Of a stretch of 64,000 nucleotides of DNA, positions 8,661 through 19,049 are shown piece after piece. Both the position numbers and the translations under genes were made by a program. Source of the DNA: Ferruginibacter sp. (GTDB lineage: Bacteria > Bacteroidota > Bacteroidia > Chitinophagales > Chitinophagaceae); the NCBI GenBank assembly GCA_019638525.1, contig JAHBTO010000001.1:248001-312000 (forward strand). The letters are read 5' to 3'. Under the pieces are notes generated by a model that did no database searches, was not told the origin of the DNA, and saw only the letters and a list, made by a program, of their open reading frames with translations. Within the stretch, counting starts at the first letter, position 1, and the number at the start of each line of letters is the position of its first letter.

Positions 8661-9380
8661 TCATCCATAAATCTCTACATGAATATCTTTTTTATCGTAG
8701 CCCATATCCAATATCCTTTGCTTAGCCTCGTCTATCATACCACGCCAGCCACAGATAAAAAAATTTGCCGGTTGTTTGTTGGCGCATAAACTTTCATAAA
8801 TGGGATGTACATAACCTGTTGCGCCTTCCCATGTTTCTCTTGAAAGCGTTGGGATATAGGCAAACCCCGGAAGGTCCTTAGCAAGTTGCATCATTTCGGC
8901 ATGGTACAATAGTGTATCTTTTGTACGGCAACCAAAAACAAGCGTGATATTTTTATGAGCGATGATGTTGTTTTTTATATGATGCACCATGCTGCGAAAT
9001 GGCGCAATGCCTGTACCGGTGCAAATAAGGAAAAGCTCTTTATTTAACGGCTCTTTTAAAGTAAACACACCTTGTGCGCCACGAAAAACCAGTTGCGACC
9101 CAATCTTTATTTCATTAAAAATATAATGAGTGCCTGCTCCAATCTTATCTAAAACAATTACCAGTTCAAAAACATTGGTACCATCGGGCCAGGAGGCGAT
9201 AGAATAACTGCGCCAACGTTTGTTTGCTTTTTCGTGTATAGGTAAATCGAGGGTTACAAATTGGCCGGGTATAAAATCGAATGATGTTAACTCCGGAACT
9301 TCAATCCAATACCTTTTTGTGTTGAATGTTTCATCTGTAATGCGGATAACTTTTCCGGAGCGCCAGGGTAATAAAGCCAT
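8661..9380 (-). CDS. FAD-binding ferredoxin--NAD(P)+ reductase-family oxidoreductase
   Basis: 239-aa flavoprotein with the two-domain ferredoxin reductase fold. The FAD domain (residues 1-105) shows the RxYS motif at R57-S58-Y59-S60 (RWRSYSIAS). The NAD(P) domain begins at LFLICTGTGIAPFRSM (about 116-131), has FFICGWRGMIDEAK, and ends in an FNR-like tail, HVEIYG. There is no ferredoxin domain and no iron-sulfur motif. It lies directly upstream of nuoA on the same strand, which is suggestive given the missing NADH module, though 124 bp separate them. Likely roles are ferredoxin or flavodoxin:NAD(P)H electron transfer; the partner cannot be read from sequence. Confidence 0.85.
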   Translation of the reverse strand: MALLPWRSGKVIRITDETFNTKRYWIEVPELTSFDFIPGQFVTLDLPIHEKANKRWRSYSIASWPDGTNVFELVIVLDKIGAGTHYIFNEIKIGSQLVFRGAQGVFTLKEPLNKELFLICTGTGIAPFRSMVHHIKNNIIAHKNITLVFGCRTKDTLLYHAEMMQLAKDLPGFAYIPTLSRETWEGATGYVHPIYESLCANKQPANFFICGWRGMIDEAKQRILDMGYDKKDIHVEIYG

Positions 9381-9459
9381 TATTCAAGTTTGCGGAAAGT
9401 TACAAAGAAACTTTACCAAAGTTTCAAAGACTGAAAAAGATTTTTAAAATTTACAAAAG

Positions 9460-12400
9460 CTACTGAATTACAAGTTTGCTGTTATGAATGGTATTACCAC
9501 CAAAAACCTTTAGCTGGTAAACTCCTTTGGCAATACCGCTTACATCAAGCACATTGTTTGTTCCTTGCAATACAAATGTTCGTATCGTTTTTCCGGCTGC
9601 ATCAAATAAGATGGCGCTGTTAATATTGCCTGATGATACAAGTGTTACCCTTGCATTTAATACTGGGTTAGGATACAGCATTACATCAAAAACAAAACTG
9701 CTGAAATTTATTTTGCGTATGTTCGAATAAGAAAATGTACCATCTTTATCAATCAATTTTAACCTGTAAAAATTTAATCCTTTAAAGGGTTGCAAATCTG
9801 TAAAACTGTAGTTGTTTTTTTGATTGTTGTTATTGGCTGTTACATTGCCAATGCTGTTGAAAGTATTTCCGTCAATGCTTTTTTGCACTTCATATTTATC
9901 AGCATTTATTTCATTTTCGGTTAACCATTGCAATAAAACTTTATCGGCTTGTTTTATCGCATCAAAACTTAACAGGATTATGGGCAAAGGATGTATGCCA
10001 CCAATGCCACCATCATTTAACCAAAACTCACTAAAACTATTAACATTATATTGAGCATAGTAACCGTTATCATAAGGGATAATCTCTGTATTTGCCGGTA
10101 ATATATAAGAAAAAGTACCGCTTACATCATCATCCAGTGTTCCGTTTTCATCTGTAACGCTACCGCTGTATTTGGTAACCCCTAAGTCGTAAGGGCTGAT
10201 TGGTTTGGTGCAGGTGCCGCAACCGGTTGCAGCCAATAAACTTTTTGCTTCGGCATCGGTAAAATAAAAACGCACAGATACATCGGAGCCGGGTTGTATT
10301 GTTGGCCTTACAACAATGTTCCTGTTTAAGTAATACTGCCCGTTTCTATTACGCACCGCACCGGCATAAGGATATACATCAACAGTTGTATTACCCATGT
10401 TGGCACCATTTGCATTAATGGATGCAACCCTTTTACCACCCGATGTAAAATGTACCCATGATGAACCGCTTACCGGTTGCGATAAACCAGTAACCTGTGT
10501 GCCTGTATAAATAAGCGCCTTATCAAAAATATGTATGTCATCTATGCCAACACCTTCCATATTAAATCCAAGATCGCTTGCCATTACAAAACGAAAGCGA
10601 ACATTACTTGCTTTTGTTGGTATATCGGTACTTGCCACATGCCAGGTGCTAAGGGATGTACGCCATTGTTTTTTTCCTGTGGGATCGTTGAACCAGTTGG
10701 TGCCAACACCGTTTAACCCAAGTCTGTTCCAGGTAAGGCCGCCGTTATCTGAATATTCAATCCAGTTATAATCGGCCGGCGTTGCATCTTCTAATTGAAA
10801 AATATGGCTGAATGATAAAACCGGCTGTGTCATTCCGCTTAAATCAAAGCAGGGAGAATATAAATAAGACAACTCGTTATTATTATAATGCCCGGTTAAT
10901 GAAGTTACCCAGGCTTTTGTACCATTAGCCGCTTTAGTAATTACGGTTTTTGCCGGTGTGCCCCATTGCCAGCTATTGTTTGATCCTTTTGCATACCAGT
11001 TTCCGTCATTGCTCTCAAATCCTTCCAGGTATGGAAAACTATTTACAACAGGACTTGTATGAAATGAATAATTTAATATGCTGTCGTTATCATTATACGA
11101 ATCAGAAGTTTCGTGTACCCAAAAATCAAACCGGTAATCGGTATTAACCGTAAGGTTTACCGGTGCAGCAAATGTATGCAGTGTTATGCCCGGCAATAAA
11201 GAAGGTATTATTTCCATTACGGGTGCAGCGCCGTTTATAGAATAATAAACTGGTACATTGATAAATGTTGTAGCAGAATAATTTTTTATGTTGAGCGATA
11301 CAGCCTGTGTGCCATAGTTTCCGCATCCTGCAGCTGAAGGCGATACGATATTTAATATACCAATATCGTTACTTGCTTCTTTAATAGATACATCATCAAA
11401 AGTATAACCATCATCCTGGTCAATATATGGATATGGTACATTGGCAGATGTGTTAGCCTGCTGGCCAAATTTAATTTGAAAACTGCTGCTGATGGGTTGT
11501 GCCGGTAAAACCGTATCAAGCACATCATTGATGTTGATAACAGCATGTTTCCATTGGCCAAGCCCGGCCTGGTTAGCAATAAGGTCGTAAGCAAAAATCC
11601 AGGGTTTAGTATCATCGCCCCTTATCCAAACTTTATTGTTGGGATTATTTTCCTGCCCGTGGTTTTTGTAATAAAAATCTAATCGCAATTGTTGGCCACT
11701 TGTATAGCCCAACAGGTTATATGTCATTAGTAAACTATCGGTAGTTAAAGTTGCATTATACGGAAACTGGTCGAGTGTAATAGCTCTTGTACCATTTAAT
11801 GCAAAACCTGTGTTTACAAAACTGCGTGCACGGCCTCTTACAGAATTTGTTTTAAAATCTAGCCTGTCATCACCATCAAGCCCTATTGTATTTGAAGTAT
11901 AAGTTTTATCAATGGTTGATTCAAATCCATCTGTTACAGGTAGTGTAAGAACTGGATTTGCCAGGTTTTTAATAGTTACCTGTACCGTATCGTCAAGTAA
12001 TTGTGTATCGCCGGCCCGTTTTATCCAGGCTTTAATATTATAAATACCCGGCGCCGAAAAATCGGCAGTGGTTGTAAATACATATTGATATGTTGCCAAT
12101 GGATTTATTGTTGTGGCATCTGTTTCCATCACAGCAGGATTGCTGTTGATTTGATAATATAAGTTGTAACTACCCGTTGTGGCTACATCATCTAAGTTTT
12201 TTATGGTTAATCTTATATTTTCTGCTGATGTTAATACAGATGAAGTGAACTGTCTTTTTGTAACCGGCGAGTTTATTGAAACAGCTTTAAGGTTATTATC
12301 AAAATCGGTTAATGTACAAACTCCGGTTGCAGGCAATACAGATTTTGAAACCGAGCGCCTTCCATCTATCGTTCCGTTTTTTGCACTTATGCCAAACCAA

Positions 12401-14727
12401 TAAGTGGTTGTACTGTTTAAACCTTGTACAAGATAACTGAGCGATGTGGTATTGCCGATGACGGCCATGGTATCGGCCTGCAGTTTCCAAACATCGTAAG
12501 AAGTGGCGCCTGTAATAGCAGGCCATGTTAGCTGTACATAACCTTCGCATGGTACCGTGGCAGTTACAACGGGTTGGCCAATAACCCTAAAATCAAAATC
12601 ACTTTCATCGCTATAGGCCGATGCATTACGGCTTACCCTGATGCGGTAATTGTTGCTAACTGTTGATGGCACCACCCATTGGTATGATGTTGCATTGGCT
12701 GCAATATTGTTATCAACAAGGTTCCAGCTTGTGCCATCAAAATATTCTAAGGTAAAAGTATTGCTTTCATCGCCATAAGCATTCCACCTAATAACTTCTG
12801 TTTCGCCGGGTACCAATGTTTCGCCGCCATAAGGGTATTCAACAGTAACGCCATTCATATCCATTTGCCAGGTAACTACATATTGTTGCGGTGCATAAGG
12901 AAGCAAAAAAGCATTTACATTTATTGTATAATTTCCTGCAACTGGGTTATCAATAACCACCTGTTCAATATTATTTACATGATCGGCTCCTTCTGCTGCA
13001 TTGTTGTTTACATTGGCTGGTGTTGCATCTAACAATAATGGTTTATGCGTAACCGGGCCTGGTGCTGTAACGGTAAGGTCAAGATCGTTTATTAATGTTG
13101 ATGCAGCATTGGGAGCAGCAGCGGTATCGGCCCAATACAACATCACTTTTAAGCGCCGCACACCTGCAGGCACGGTAATGTTATTGGCCGATGGCGTAGT
13201 ATTGCTTATGATATATCGGTTGTTATTAATAGCATCAACAGCACGCCTTGCATTTAAACTTCCAAAGCCATAAGTATAATCGGGCCCGGGGTTACCAAGG
13301 TCTTCGGCGCTGTTGCATAGCACAGCTTTTATTAGCGAAGCCTGCGGAAGCTGACCGGAATTGGCTTTTCGGTATGCTTCATTTAATAATGTAACAGCAC
13401 CGGCTACAATGGGCCCCGACATGCTGGTACCACTATTATACCCGTATGTATTATTTTGCCTGGTTGAAAAAACATTTACACCTGTTGCAACAATTTCAGG
13501 TTTTATCCTTCCATCGTTTACCGGGCCACGACTGCTGAAATCGGCTATTACATCCACCGAGTCGGTAATGGCACCAACTGTTAAAACATTTTTTGCAGCC
13601 TGGTAACCCGATTTCAACGTTCCAAAAAAAGCAGGATAAGGCAAACAGGTATTTAATCCATCATTACCTGCCGATACCACGTGCAAAACTTTTTCATACT
13701 GCCGCATTTGGTTATCGGTGTAATTGCTTAAGATATCGTACACACCCACACCGGCGCAACTATCATCAGCAGCCGTATATGAATTGTTGGTGCCAATCAT
13801 ATTGTAATCGGTAAAATAAACAGGTGTGTTAGTTATGATATCGCTTAAGTATTGCCCAACAATTGTAGCCCTTGGCGCCATGCCCCTGTTTTTGGGATCT
13901 AATATGCCTGCGCCTGCAACAGTACCTGTTACATGTATGCCATGAAAACTTATGGGGAAAGGAACCCTGCTGATGACCCTGCCTGTAAAATCAACATGCG
14001 CCGTAGCTAATTCCGAATTATCGCCAATACCCGTTACAATTCCTTTACCACTTAAATTATTGGCAAGCGGAGAAAGTAAACTGCTAATGCCATGCCGGCC
14101 AATACTTTTATAGTTTAATGGTTTATCGGTAAGCGATTGCAGGCTTATTGCATACACAAATGGTAAAGCAGCTATTATATTACAATCTACCGGTTGTATA
14201 AATATTGTGCCGGGAACATCAAATTTTGAGGGTACAATTACGGCTCCGGCTTTTTGTAATTCTTCTTTCAGCAAATTTTTATCAAGCGAAGAAAAATAAT
14301 TTACTGCAAAAACTTTTTCAGCATAACCATCTTGTTTAAAAGCCAAAGCCTTTGCATCTATTTTATAAAATGAAGGAATTTGATTAATAGAAACAATTGA
14401 ATAATTTAAAGCGGATGAAAAATCAAAGCTCTTTTTTACAGCAGCAAAATAGGCATTACCCGGGTACCAGTTGCCAAGTTTAATACCTGCATTATGTAAG
14501 GCCTGCTTTTGGGATGCAGATGGCAAATTTGAAAACTGTAATAAAACATAGTATTCATCTTTATACAAAGCATCCTGCAAACTTTCAGTCTTAAACTGCC
14601 TGTTTGCAATATTATTACCGGTAATAAAATCGCCTGCAGTAAAACGAACAGGAATATCCTGGGCAACAAGGTTTACTTTACTTAGTAAAAACAATAAAGA
14701 AAAAATACAGGTATAAAATAATTTCAT
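9460..14727 (-). CDS. Large secreted S8 (subtilisin-like) serine protease with T9SS type A tail
   Basis: 1755-aa exported protein. Signal peptide at 1-22 (ends LVAQ). The peptidase S8 domain spans about 205-500, with catalytic Asp in GIGDNSELATAH (D236), His in FHGIHVTGTVAG (H262), oxyanion Asn in VSAGNDG (N355) and Ser in NSGTSMSGP (S435). Then come a pre-peptidase C-terminal-like beta domain, a fibronectin III-like module (starting CEGYVQLTWPAITGATSYDV), CARDB-like segments and a MAM/jelly-roll-like region. The last 75 residues (MLYPNPVLNARV ... GVYQLKVFGG) are a type A Por sorting domain, so export through T9SS and surface attachment or release are expected. It is monocistronic, divergent from mfd. 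Substrate unknown. Confidence 0.92.
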   Translation of the reverse strand: MKLFYTCIFSLLFLLSKVNLVAQDIPVRFTAGDFITGNNIANRQFKTESLQDALYKDEYYVLLQFSNLPSASQKQALHNAGIKLGNWYPGNAYFAAVKKSFDFSSALNYSIVSINQIPSFYKIDAKALAFKQDGYAEKVFAVNYFSSLDKNLLKEELQKAGAVIVPSKFDVPGTIFIQPVDCNIIAALPFVYAISLQSLTDKPLNYKSIGRHGISSLLSPLANNLSGKGIVTGIGDNSELATAHVDFTGRVISRVPFPISFHGIHVTGTVAGAGILDPKNRGMAPRATIVGQYLSDIITNTPVYFTDYNMIGTNNSYTAADDSCAGVGVYDILSNYTDNQMRQYEKVLHVVSAGNDGLNTCLPYPAFFGTLKSGYQAAKNVLTVGAITDSVDVIADFSSRGPVNDGRIKPEIVATGVNVFSTRQNNTYGYNSGTSMSGPIVAGAVTLLNEAYRKANSGQLPQASLIKAVLCNSAEDLGNPGPDYTYGFGSLNARRAVDAINNNRYIISNTTPSANNITVPAGVRRLKVMLYWADTAAAPNAASTLINDLDLTVTAPGPVTHKPLLLDATPANVNNNAAEGADHVNNIEQVVIDNPVAGNYTINVNAFLLPYAPQQYVVTWQMDMNGVTVEYPYGGETLVPGETEVIRWNAYGDESNTFTLEYFDGTSWNLVDNNIAANATSYQWVVPSTVSNNYRIRVSRNASAYSDESDFDFRVIGQPVVTATVPCEGYVQLTWPAITGATSYDVWKLQADTMAVIGNTTSLSYLVQGLNSTTTYWFGISAKNGTIDGRRSVSKSVLPATGVCTLTDFDNNLKAVSINSPVTKRQFTSSVLTSAENIRLTIKNLDDVATTGSYNLYYQINSNPAVMETDATTINPLATYQYVFTTTADFSAPGIYNIKAWIKRAGDTQLLDDTVQVTIKNLANPVLTLPVTDGFESTIDKTYTSNTIGLDGDDRLDFKTNSVRGRARSFVNTGFALNGTRAITLDQFPYNATLTTDSLLMTYNLLGYTSGQQLRLDFYYKNHGQENNPNNKVWIRGDDTKPWIFAYDLIANQAGLGQWKHAVININDVLDTVLPAQPISSSFQIKFGQQANTSANVPYPYIDQDDGYTFDDVSIKEASNDIGILNIVSPSAAGCGNYGTQAVSLNIKNYSATTFINVPVYYSINGAAPVMEIIPSLLPGITLHTFAAPVNLTVNTDYRFDFWVHETSDSYNDNDSILNYSFHTSPVVNSFPYLEGFESNDGNWYAKGSNNSWQWGTPAKTVITKAANGTKAWVTSLTGHYNNNELSYLYSPCFDLSGMTQPVLSFSHIFQLEDATPADYNWIEYSDNGGLTWNRLGLNGVGTNWFNDPTGKKQWRTSLSTWHVASTDIPTKASNVRFRFVMASDLGFNMEGVGIDDIHIFDKALIYTGTQVTGLSQPVSGSSWVHFTSGGKRVASINANGANMGNTTVDVYPYAGAVRNRNGQYYLNRNIVVRPTIQPGSDVSVRFYFTDAEAKSLLAATGCGTCTKPISPYDLGVTKYSGSVTDENGTLDDDVSGTFSYILPANTEIIPYDNGYYAQYNVNSFSEFWLNDGGIGGIHPLPIILLSFDAIKQADKVLLQWLTENEINADKYEVQKSIDGNTFNSIGNVTANNNNQKNNYSFTDLQPFKGLNFYRLKLIDKDGTFSYSNIRKINFSSFVFDVMLYPNPVLNARVTLVSSGNINSAILFDAAGKTIRTFVLQGTNNVLDVSGIAKGVYQLKVFGGNTIHNSKLVIQ

Positions 14728-14768
14728 TTGATAATTTATAGCTGAACAATTTCAAAATATATCTACAA

Positions 14769-14776
14769 CAAAAATA
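14769..14776 (-). promoter_or_regulatory. Candidate -7 box (TATTTTTG) of the subtilase gene
   Basis: Reading the minus strand, TATTTTTG fits the Bacteroidota -7 consensus TAnnTTTG exactly and lies about 42 bp before the subtilase ATG. No clear TTG -33 element sits at the usual spacing. In AT-rich DNA such octamers arise by chance, so this is tentative. Confidence 0.35.
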
Positions 14777-14870
14777 TACATATTAATTTTTACAGTACTT
14801 CAGGATAACGATTTTATTGCAGTTAGTATTGCAGTTTTAAACATTTTAACCGCCTATTTTTTAATAAACT

Positions 14871-14878
14871 TATATTTG
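14871..14878 (+). promoter_or_regulatory. Candidate -7 box (TATATTTG) of mfd
   Basis: Exact match to TAnnTTTG, ending 8 bases before the mfd ATG at 14887. If it is the working promoter, transcription would begin within a few bases of the start codon, giving a leaderless or nearly leaderless mRNA. No good -33 TTG was found at the expected distance. Confidence 0.4.
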
Positions 14879-14886
14879 CCTCCCTG

Positions 14887-17800
14887 ATGAACCTGGATAT
14901 GTTGCTGAACGGGTATGCAAATGACAGCCGCTGTTTTAAAATAGTGGACAGGGTTACTGCATCCCAACCGCAACATATACAACTTAAGGGCCTTCGTGGA
15001 AGTGCAGCCCCATTCATTGTTTCGTCGGTTTTTAACCATAATGCTGCTTCGCAATTAAACCATCTTATTGTTTTAAGAGATGCTGAAGAAGCAGCTTATT
15101 TTCATAATACGTTCGAAAATATAACCGGCGCCCTTAATCTTTTTTATTTCCCTTCATCTTTTAAAAATAAAAAAAACTACCGGCTGCTTAATGCAAGCCA
15201 TGTAATGTTAAGAACCGAGTGCCTTACCCGTTTTTCGAACCCGATGGGGCAAAGAGTTGGCGCCATAATTACATACCCCGAAGCTTTATTTGAAAAAGTG
15301 GTACTGCCAAAAACTCTTTCGGATAATATTATTTTTATAAAGCAGGGCGAAAACATCGACCCTGTAAGCATGTACGAAAAGTTTGTTAGCTATGGGTTTA
15401 CCCGTACCGACTTTGTGTATGAACCCGGGCAGTTTGCAGTAAGGGGCGGCATCATCGACATTTATTCTTATGGCAACGAAAAACCTTACCGGCTTGAATT
15501 GTTTGGCAACGAAGTGGACAGTATTAGAATTTTTGATCCCGAAACGCAATTAAGCGAAAGAAAATTATTACAGGTAAGCATCATTCCAAACGTAGAAACT
15601 CAATTTGAAGACGGAGAAAAAGTTTCTATTATGGAGTTTTTGCCTGAGAATACTGTTGTATGGAGCCAGGACTGGAATTTTGTTAAAGAGAAAATTGAGG
15701 AAGAGATATTAGCAGTTTCGCATTTTTCAACAATCGAAAATAAAGAAACTACCGAATTGGAAACCGAGCAGTTAGCAAAAGAGTTTAACGTAAAAGATTT
15801 TGTTTCTGCTGATATACTTGAAAAACAATTTGCAGTAAGGCATATTGTTGAATTTGGAGACAAAGCATCTTTTCCATCAAACACCAAACAGGAAACAATA
15901 TTATTTACAACCAAAGAACAACCGGCATTTAACCGCAAATTTGAACTGCTGATAAAAAACCTGCAGGAATACCAGGAAAAGCAATACAGCATTTATTTAT
16001 TTGCCGAAAACCCAAAACAGTTAGAAAGGCTTTATAGCATTTTAAACGAAACGGCCAAAGGCCCGGCAACAGTTGCTGCACTTGATGTAATACCCATACC
16101 CACATCTATACACGAAGGTTTTATTGATGATGATTTAAAATTGGTTTGCTATACCGACCACCAGGTTTTTCAACGATACCATAAGTACAAGGTAAAACAG
16201 GCATTCAGCAAAAACAAAGCGCTTACATTAAAAACGCTGAGAGAACTACAACCCGGCGATTATGTAACCCATATAGATCATGGAGTAGGTGTGTACAGCG
16301 GTTTACAAAAAATTGAAGCCAATGGCAGGCTGCAGGAAGCCGTACGCATACAATACAAAGATGGCGACCTGCTGTATGTAAACATATCATCGCTTCATAA
16401 AATTAGTAAGTACAGCGGCAAAGAAGGCAGCATACCTAAAATGAACAAACTGGGCAGCGATGTATGGAACAAGTTAAAAGACAAAACAAAAAAGCAGGTA
16501 AAAGATATTGCCAGCGACCTGATTAAATTATATGCCCAACGAAAAAGCCAGGAAGGTTTTGCCCATGCACCGGATAATTATTTGCAAACCGAACTGGAAG
16601 CAAGTTTTATTTATGAAGATACACCAGACCAAAGCAAGGCAACAGCCGATGTAAAAAGGGATATGGAAAAACCATCGCCGATGGACAGGTTGGTGTGTGG
16701 CGATGTAGGCTTTGGTAAAACAGAAGTGGCCATACGTGCAGCTTTTAAAAGTGTATGCGATGGCAAACAGGCTGCAGTATTGGTACCTACAACCATACTT
16801 GCATACCAGCATTACAAAACATTTGGTGATAGGTTGAAAGATTTTCCCGTTACGGTTGATTTTATAAACCGCTTTAAATCGGCCAAAGAAAAAAGAGAAA
16901 CACTTGAAAAAGTAGCCCAGGGAAAAATTGACATCATCATTGGCACACATGCTTTGCTTAACAAACAAGTAAAGTTTAAAGACCTTGGGCTGATGGTAAT
17001 TGATGAAGAACAGAAATTTGGGGTAGCAGCAAAAGAAAAATTAAAACAGTTACGAACTACGGTTGATTCATTAACGCTAACGGCCACACCTATCCCAAGA
17101 ACTTTACAGTTTAGTTTGATGGGAGCAAGAGACCTGAGTATCATCAACACAGCGCCACCTAACCGGCAACCCATACAAACCGAAGTGATGGTTTTTAACG
17201 AAGATGCCATCCGGGATATTATTTATTACGAAACAGAAAGAGGCGGCCAGGTTTTTTTTATACATAACCGTGTAAAAGGTTTGGCAGAGATGAAGCTGCT
17301 GATACAGGGCCTTTGCCCCGACCTAAGTATTGCTTACGCACACGGGCAAATGGATGGCGATGATTTGGAAGATACCATCATGGACTTTATGGATAAAAAA
17401 TACGATGTGCTTGTTTGTACAAATATTGTTGAAAGTGGTGTTGATATCCCCAATGTAAACACCATCATAGTAAATAATGCACACCAGTTTGGTTTAAGCG
17501 ATTTGCACCAACTGAGAGGAAGGGTTGGACGCAGCAACAAAAAAGCATTCTGTTATCTTTTTGCACCGCCCATGAGCACATTACCTGCCGATAGCCGCAA
17601 GCGGTTAAATACATTAGAGCAATACAGCGAGTTGGGCAGTGGTTTTCAAATTGCCATGAGAGACCTTGACATACGTGGCGCCGGTAATTTGTTGGGTGGA
17701 GAGCAAAGCGGTTTTATAGCAGAGATTGGTTTTGAGATGTATCAAAAAATACTTGATGAAGCCATACGAGAATTAAAACGAAGCCAGTTTAAAGAATTGT

Positions 17801-18306
17801 TTAAGGCCGAAATTCAGCAACAGGATGATTTTGTATCTGACTGTAGTATTGATACCGACCTTGAAATACTGATACCCGATGATTATGTTGAAAGCATTAC
17901 GGAACGTTTATCGCTATACAGCCGGTTGGATAATTGCGAAAATGAAGAAGACCTTACCGCTTTTCATAAAGAATTAACCGACAGGTTTGGCCCTGTGCCG
18001 GGGCAGGTAGAAGACCTGTTTACAACCGTACGATGCCGTAAATTAGCCGTGGAAATGGGTTTTGAAAAAATGCTATTGAAAAACGATACTTTAAAATGCT
18101 TTTTTGTAAGCAACCCCGATTCGCCCTACTTTCAAAGCGAAACATTTAATGGCATACTCTTGTTTTTACAAAAAGGTACTAATAAAGCAAAATTAAAACA
18201 GGTGGGTAAAAATGGAATACTTATTGTAGATGATATAAAAACGATGAGTAACCTGTATGAATTTTTAAAGAAAATGCATGGCAGTATCAATATTGTAACA
18301 ACCTGA
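14887..18306 (+). CDS. mfd: Transcription-repair coupling factor
   Basis: 1139-aa ATP-dependent translocase that removes stalled RNA polymerase and recruits UvrA. Order of parts: an N-terminal UvrB-like region (about 1-330), the CarD-like RNA polymerase interaction domain starting at LQPGDYVTHIDHGVG (about 455-520), and RecG-like helicase domains with Walker A GDVGFGKTEVAIR, Walker B/motif II VIDEEQKFG, motif III TATPIPRTLQF and a TRG motif region (GRVGRSNKKAFCYL). A C-terminal regulatory domain follows (about 990-1139). The ATG at 14887 is the first in frame after TATATTTG; M5 is an alternative. Length is normal for Bacteroidota. Confidence 0.97.
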   Translation: MNLDMLLNGYANDSRCFKIVDRVTASQPQHIQLKGLRGSAAPFIVSSVFNHNAASQLNHLIVLRDAEEAAYFHNTFENITGALNLFYFPSSFKNKKNYRLLNASHVMLRTECLTRFSNPMGQRVGAIITYPEALFEKVVLPKTLSDNIIFIKQGENIDPVSMYEKFVSYGFTRTDFVYEPGQFAVRGGIIDIYSYGNEKPYRLELFGNEVDSIRIFDPETQLSERKLLQVSIIPNVETQFEDGEKVSIMEFLPENTVVWSQDWNFVKEKIEEEILAVSHFSTIENKETTELETEQLAKEFNVKDFVSADILEKQFAVRHIVEFGDKASFPSNTKQETILFTTKEQPAFNRKFELLIKNLQEYQEKQYSIYLFAENPKQLERLYSILNETAKGPATVAALDVIPIPTSIHEGFIDDDLKLVCYTDHQVFQRYHKYKVKQAFSKNKALTLKTLRELQPGDYVTHIDHGVGVYSGLQKIEANGRLQEAVRIQYKDGDLLYVNISSLHKISKYSGKEGSIPKMNKLGSDVWNKLKDKTKKQVKDIASDLIKLYAQRKSQEGFAHAPDNYLQTELEASFIYEDTPDQSKATADVKRDMEKPSPMDRLVCGDVGFGKTEVAIRAAFKSVCDGKQAAVLVPTTILAYQHYKTFGDRLKDFPVTVDFINRFKSAKEKRETLEKVAQGKIDIIIGTHALLNKQVKFKDLGLMVIDEEQKFGVAAKEKLKQLRTTVDSLTLTATPIPRTLQFSLMGARDLSIINTAPPNRQPIQTEVMVFNEDAIRDIIYYETERGGQVFFIHNRVKGLAEMKLLIQGLCPDLSIAYAHGQMDGDDLEDTIMDFMDKKYDVLVCTNIVESGVDIPNVNTIIVNNAHQFGLSDLHQLRGRVGRSNKKAFCYLFAPPMSTLPADSRKRLNTLEQYSELGSGFQIAMRDLDIRGAGNLLGGEQSGFIAEIGFEMYQKILDEAIRELKRSQFKELFKAEIQQQDDFVSDCSIDTDLEILIPDDYVESITERLSLYSRLDNCENEEDLTAFHKELTDRFGPVPGQVEDLFTTVRCRKLAVEMGFEKMLLKNDTLKCFFVSNPDSPYFQSETFNGILLFLQKGTNKAKLKQVGKNGILIVDDIKTMSNLYEFLKKMHGSINIVTT

Positions 18307-18408
18307 AATTATAGCATGTTGTGAATTTTAAAACATAAAATTTACATTTACTAAACAAAATTGTTAAACAGAAAACATCTCATATTTTATCAATAAAATA
18401 AAAAAAGA

Positions 18409-19047
18409 ATGAAAAAATTAGTTGCCTTTATTGGAGTTTGCAGCATGTACATAGCTGCAACTGCACAGTCAACCATCGAAAAAGTAAATTACCAAAAAGC
18501 CGAACATGAGGCCATAGTAAATGAAATACCTTATCCCGAAAAAACAATCATGAATGCCATTGATAACAAGATGCAGCAGTTGGGGTATAAAAGCAAAAGC
18601 TCAAAAGGCTATACCGTTTATAAAGCAGTACGCTTAACACAATTGGGCGGCGGTGAATATGATTTATATTTTTCTGCCGAACGTAAGAGCAGGAGAAACA
18701 AAGACAACTCTACCCTAACAATGTTGGTTTCAACAGGCAACGATGTTTTTGCAACCGAAAATGACAATGCCGCTTTGATGGACAATGCAAAAAAATATAT
18801 GGATAGAATAACGGATATGGTTGCTGCATACGACCTGGATTTGCAGGTGGCCGCACAAATTGATGTAGTGGACAAAGCAACAAAAAAATACAATAGCCTG
18901 GTTGATGATGGTAAAAATCTTGAAAAGAAAAAAAAGGATATTGAAAAAGATATTGAAAACAACAAAAAAGACCAGGAAAAACAGATGAAGGAAATTGAAA
19001 ATCAAAAATCGGCGTTGGAAGCTCTTAAGGGTAAAACAAAACAATAA
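18409..19047 (+). CDS. Exported protein of unknown function with C-terminal coiled coil
   Basis: 212 aa. A signal peptide (about 1-20, ending IAATAQ) indicates export to the periplasm or outer membrane. The middle part (about 40-150) is a mixed alpha/beta segment (GYTVYKAVRLTQLGGGEYDLYFSAER) with no family I recognise. From about 155 to the end it is highly charged and Lys/Glu-rich (EKKKKDIEKDIENNKKDQEK), a clear coiled coil. The gene stands alone between mfd (102 bp upstream) and the convergent mbnH-like gene, whose stop is only 2 bp away. Function cannot be assigned. Confidence 0.8.
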   Translation: MKKLVAFIGVCSMYIAATAQSTIEKVNYQKAEHEAIVNEIPYPEKTIMNAIDNKMQQLGYKSKSSKGYTVYKAVRLTQLGGGEYDLYFSAERKSRRNKDNSTLTMLVSTGNDVFATENDNAALMDNAKKYMDRITDMVAAYDLDLQVAAQIDVVDKATKKYNSLVDDGKNLEKKKKDIEKDIENNKKDQEKQMKEIENQKSALEALKGKTKQ

Positions 19048-19049
19048 AC

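Noticed and set aside
18409..19047. Assignment of the coiled-coil exported protein as a Skp/OmpH chaperone
   Set aside because: The coiled coil is only C-terminal and the rest lacks the Skp pattern; similarity is limited to charge composition.
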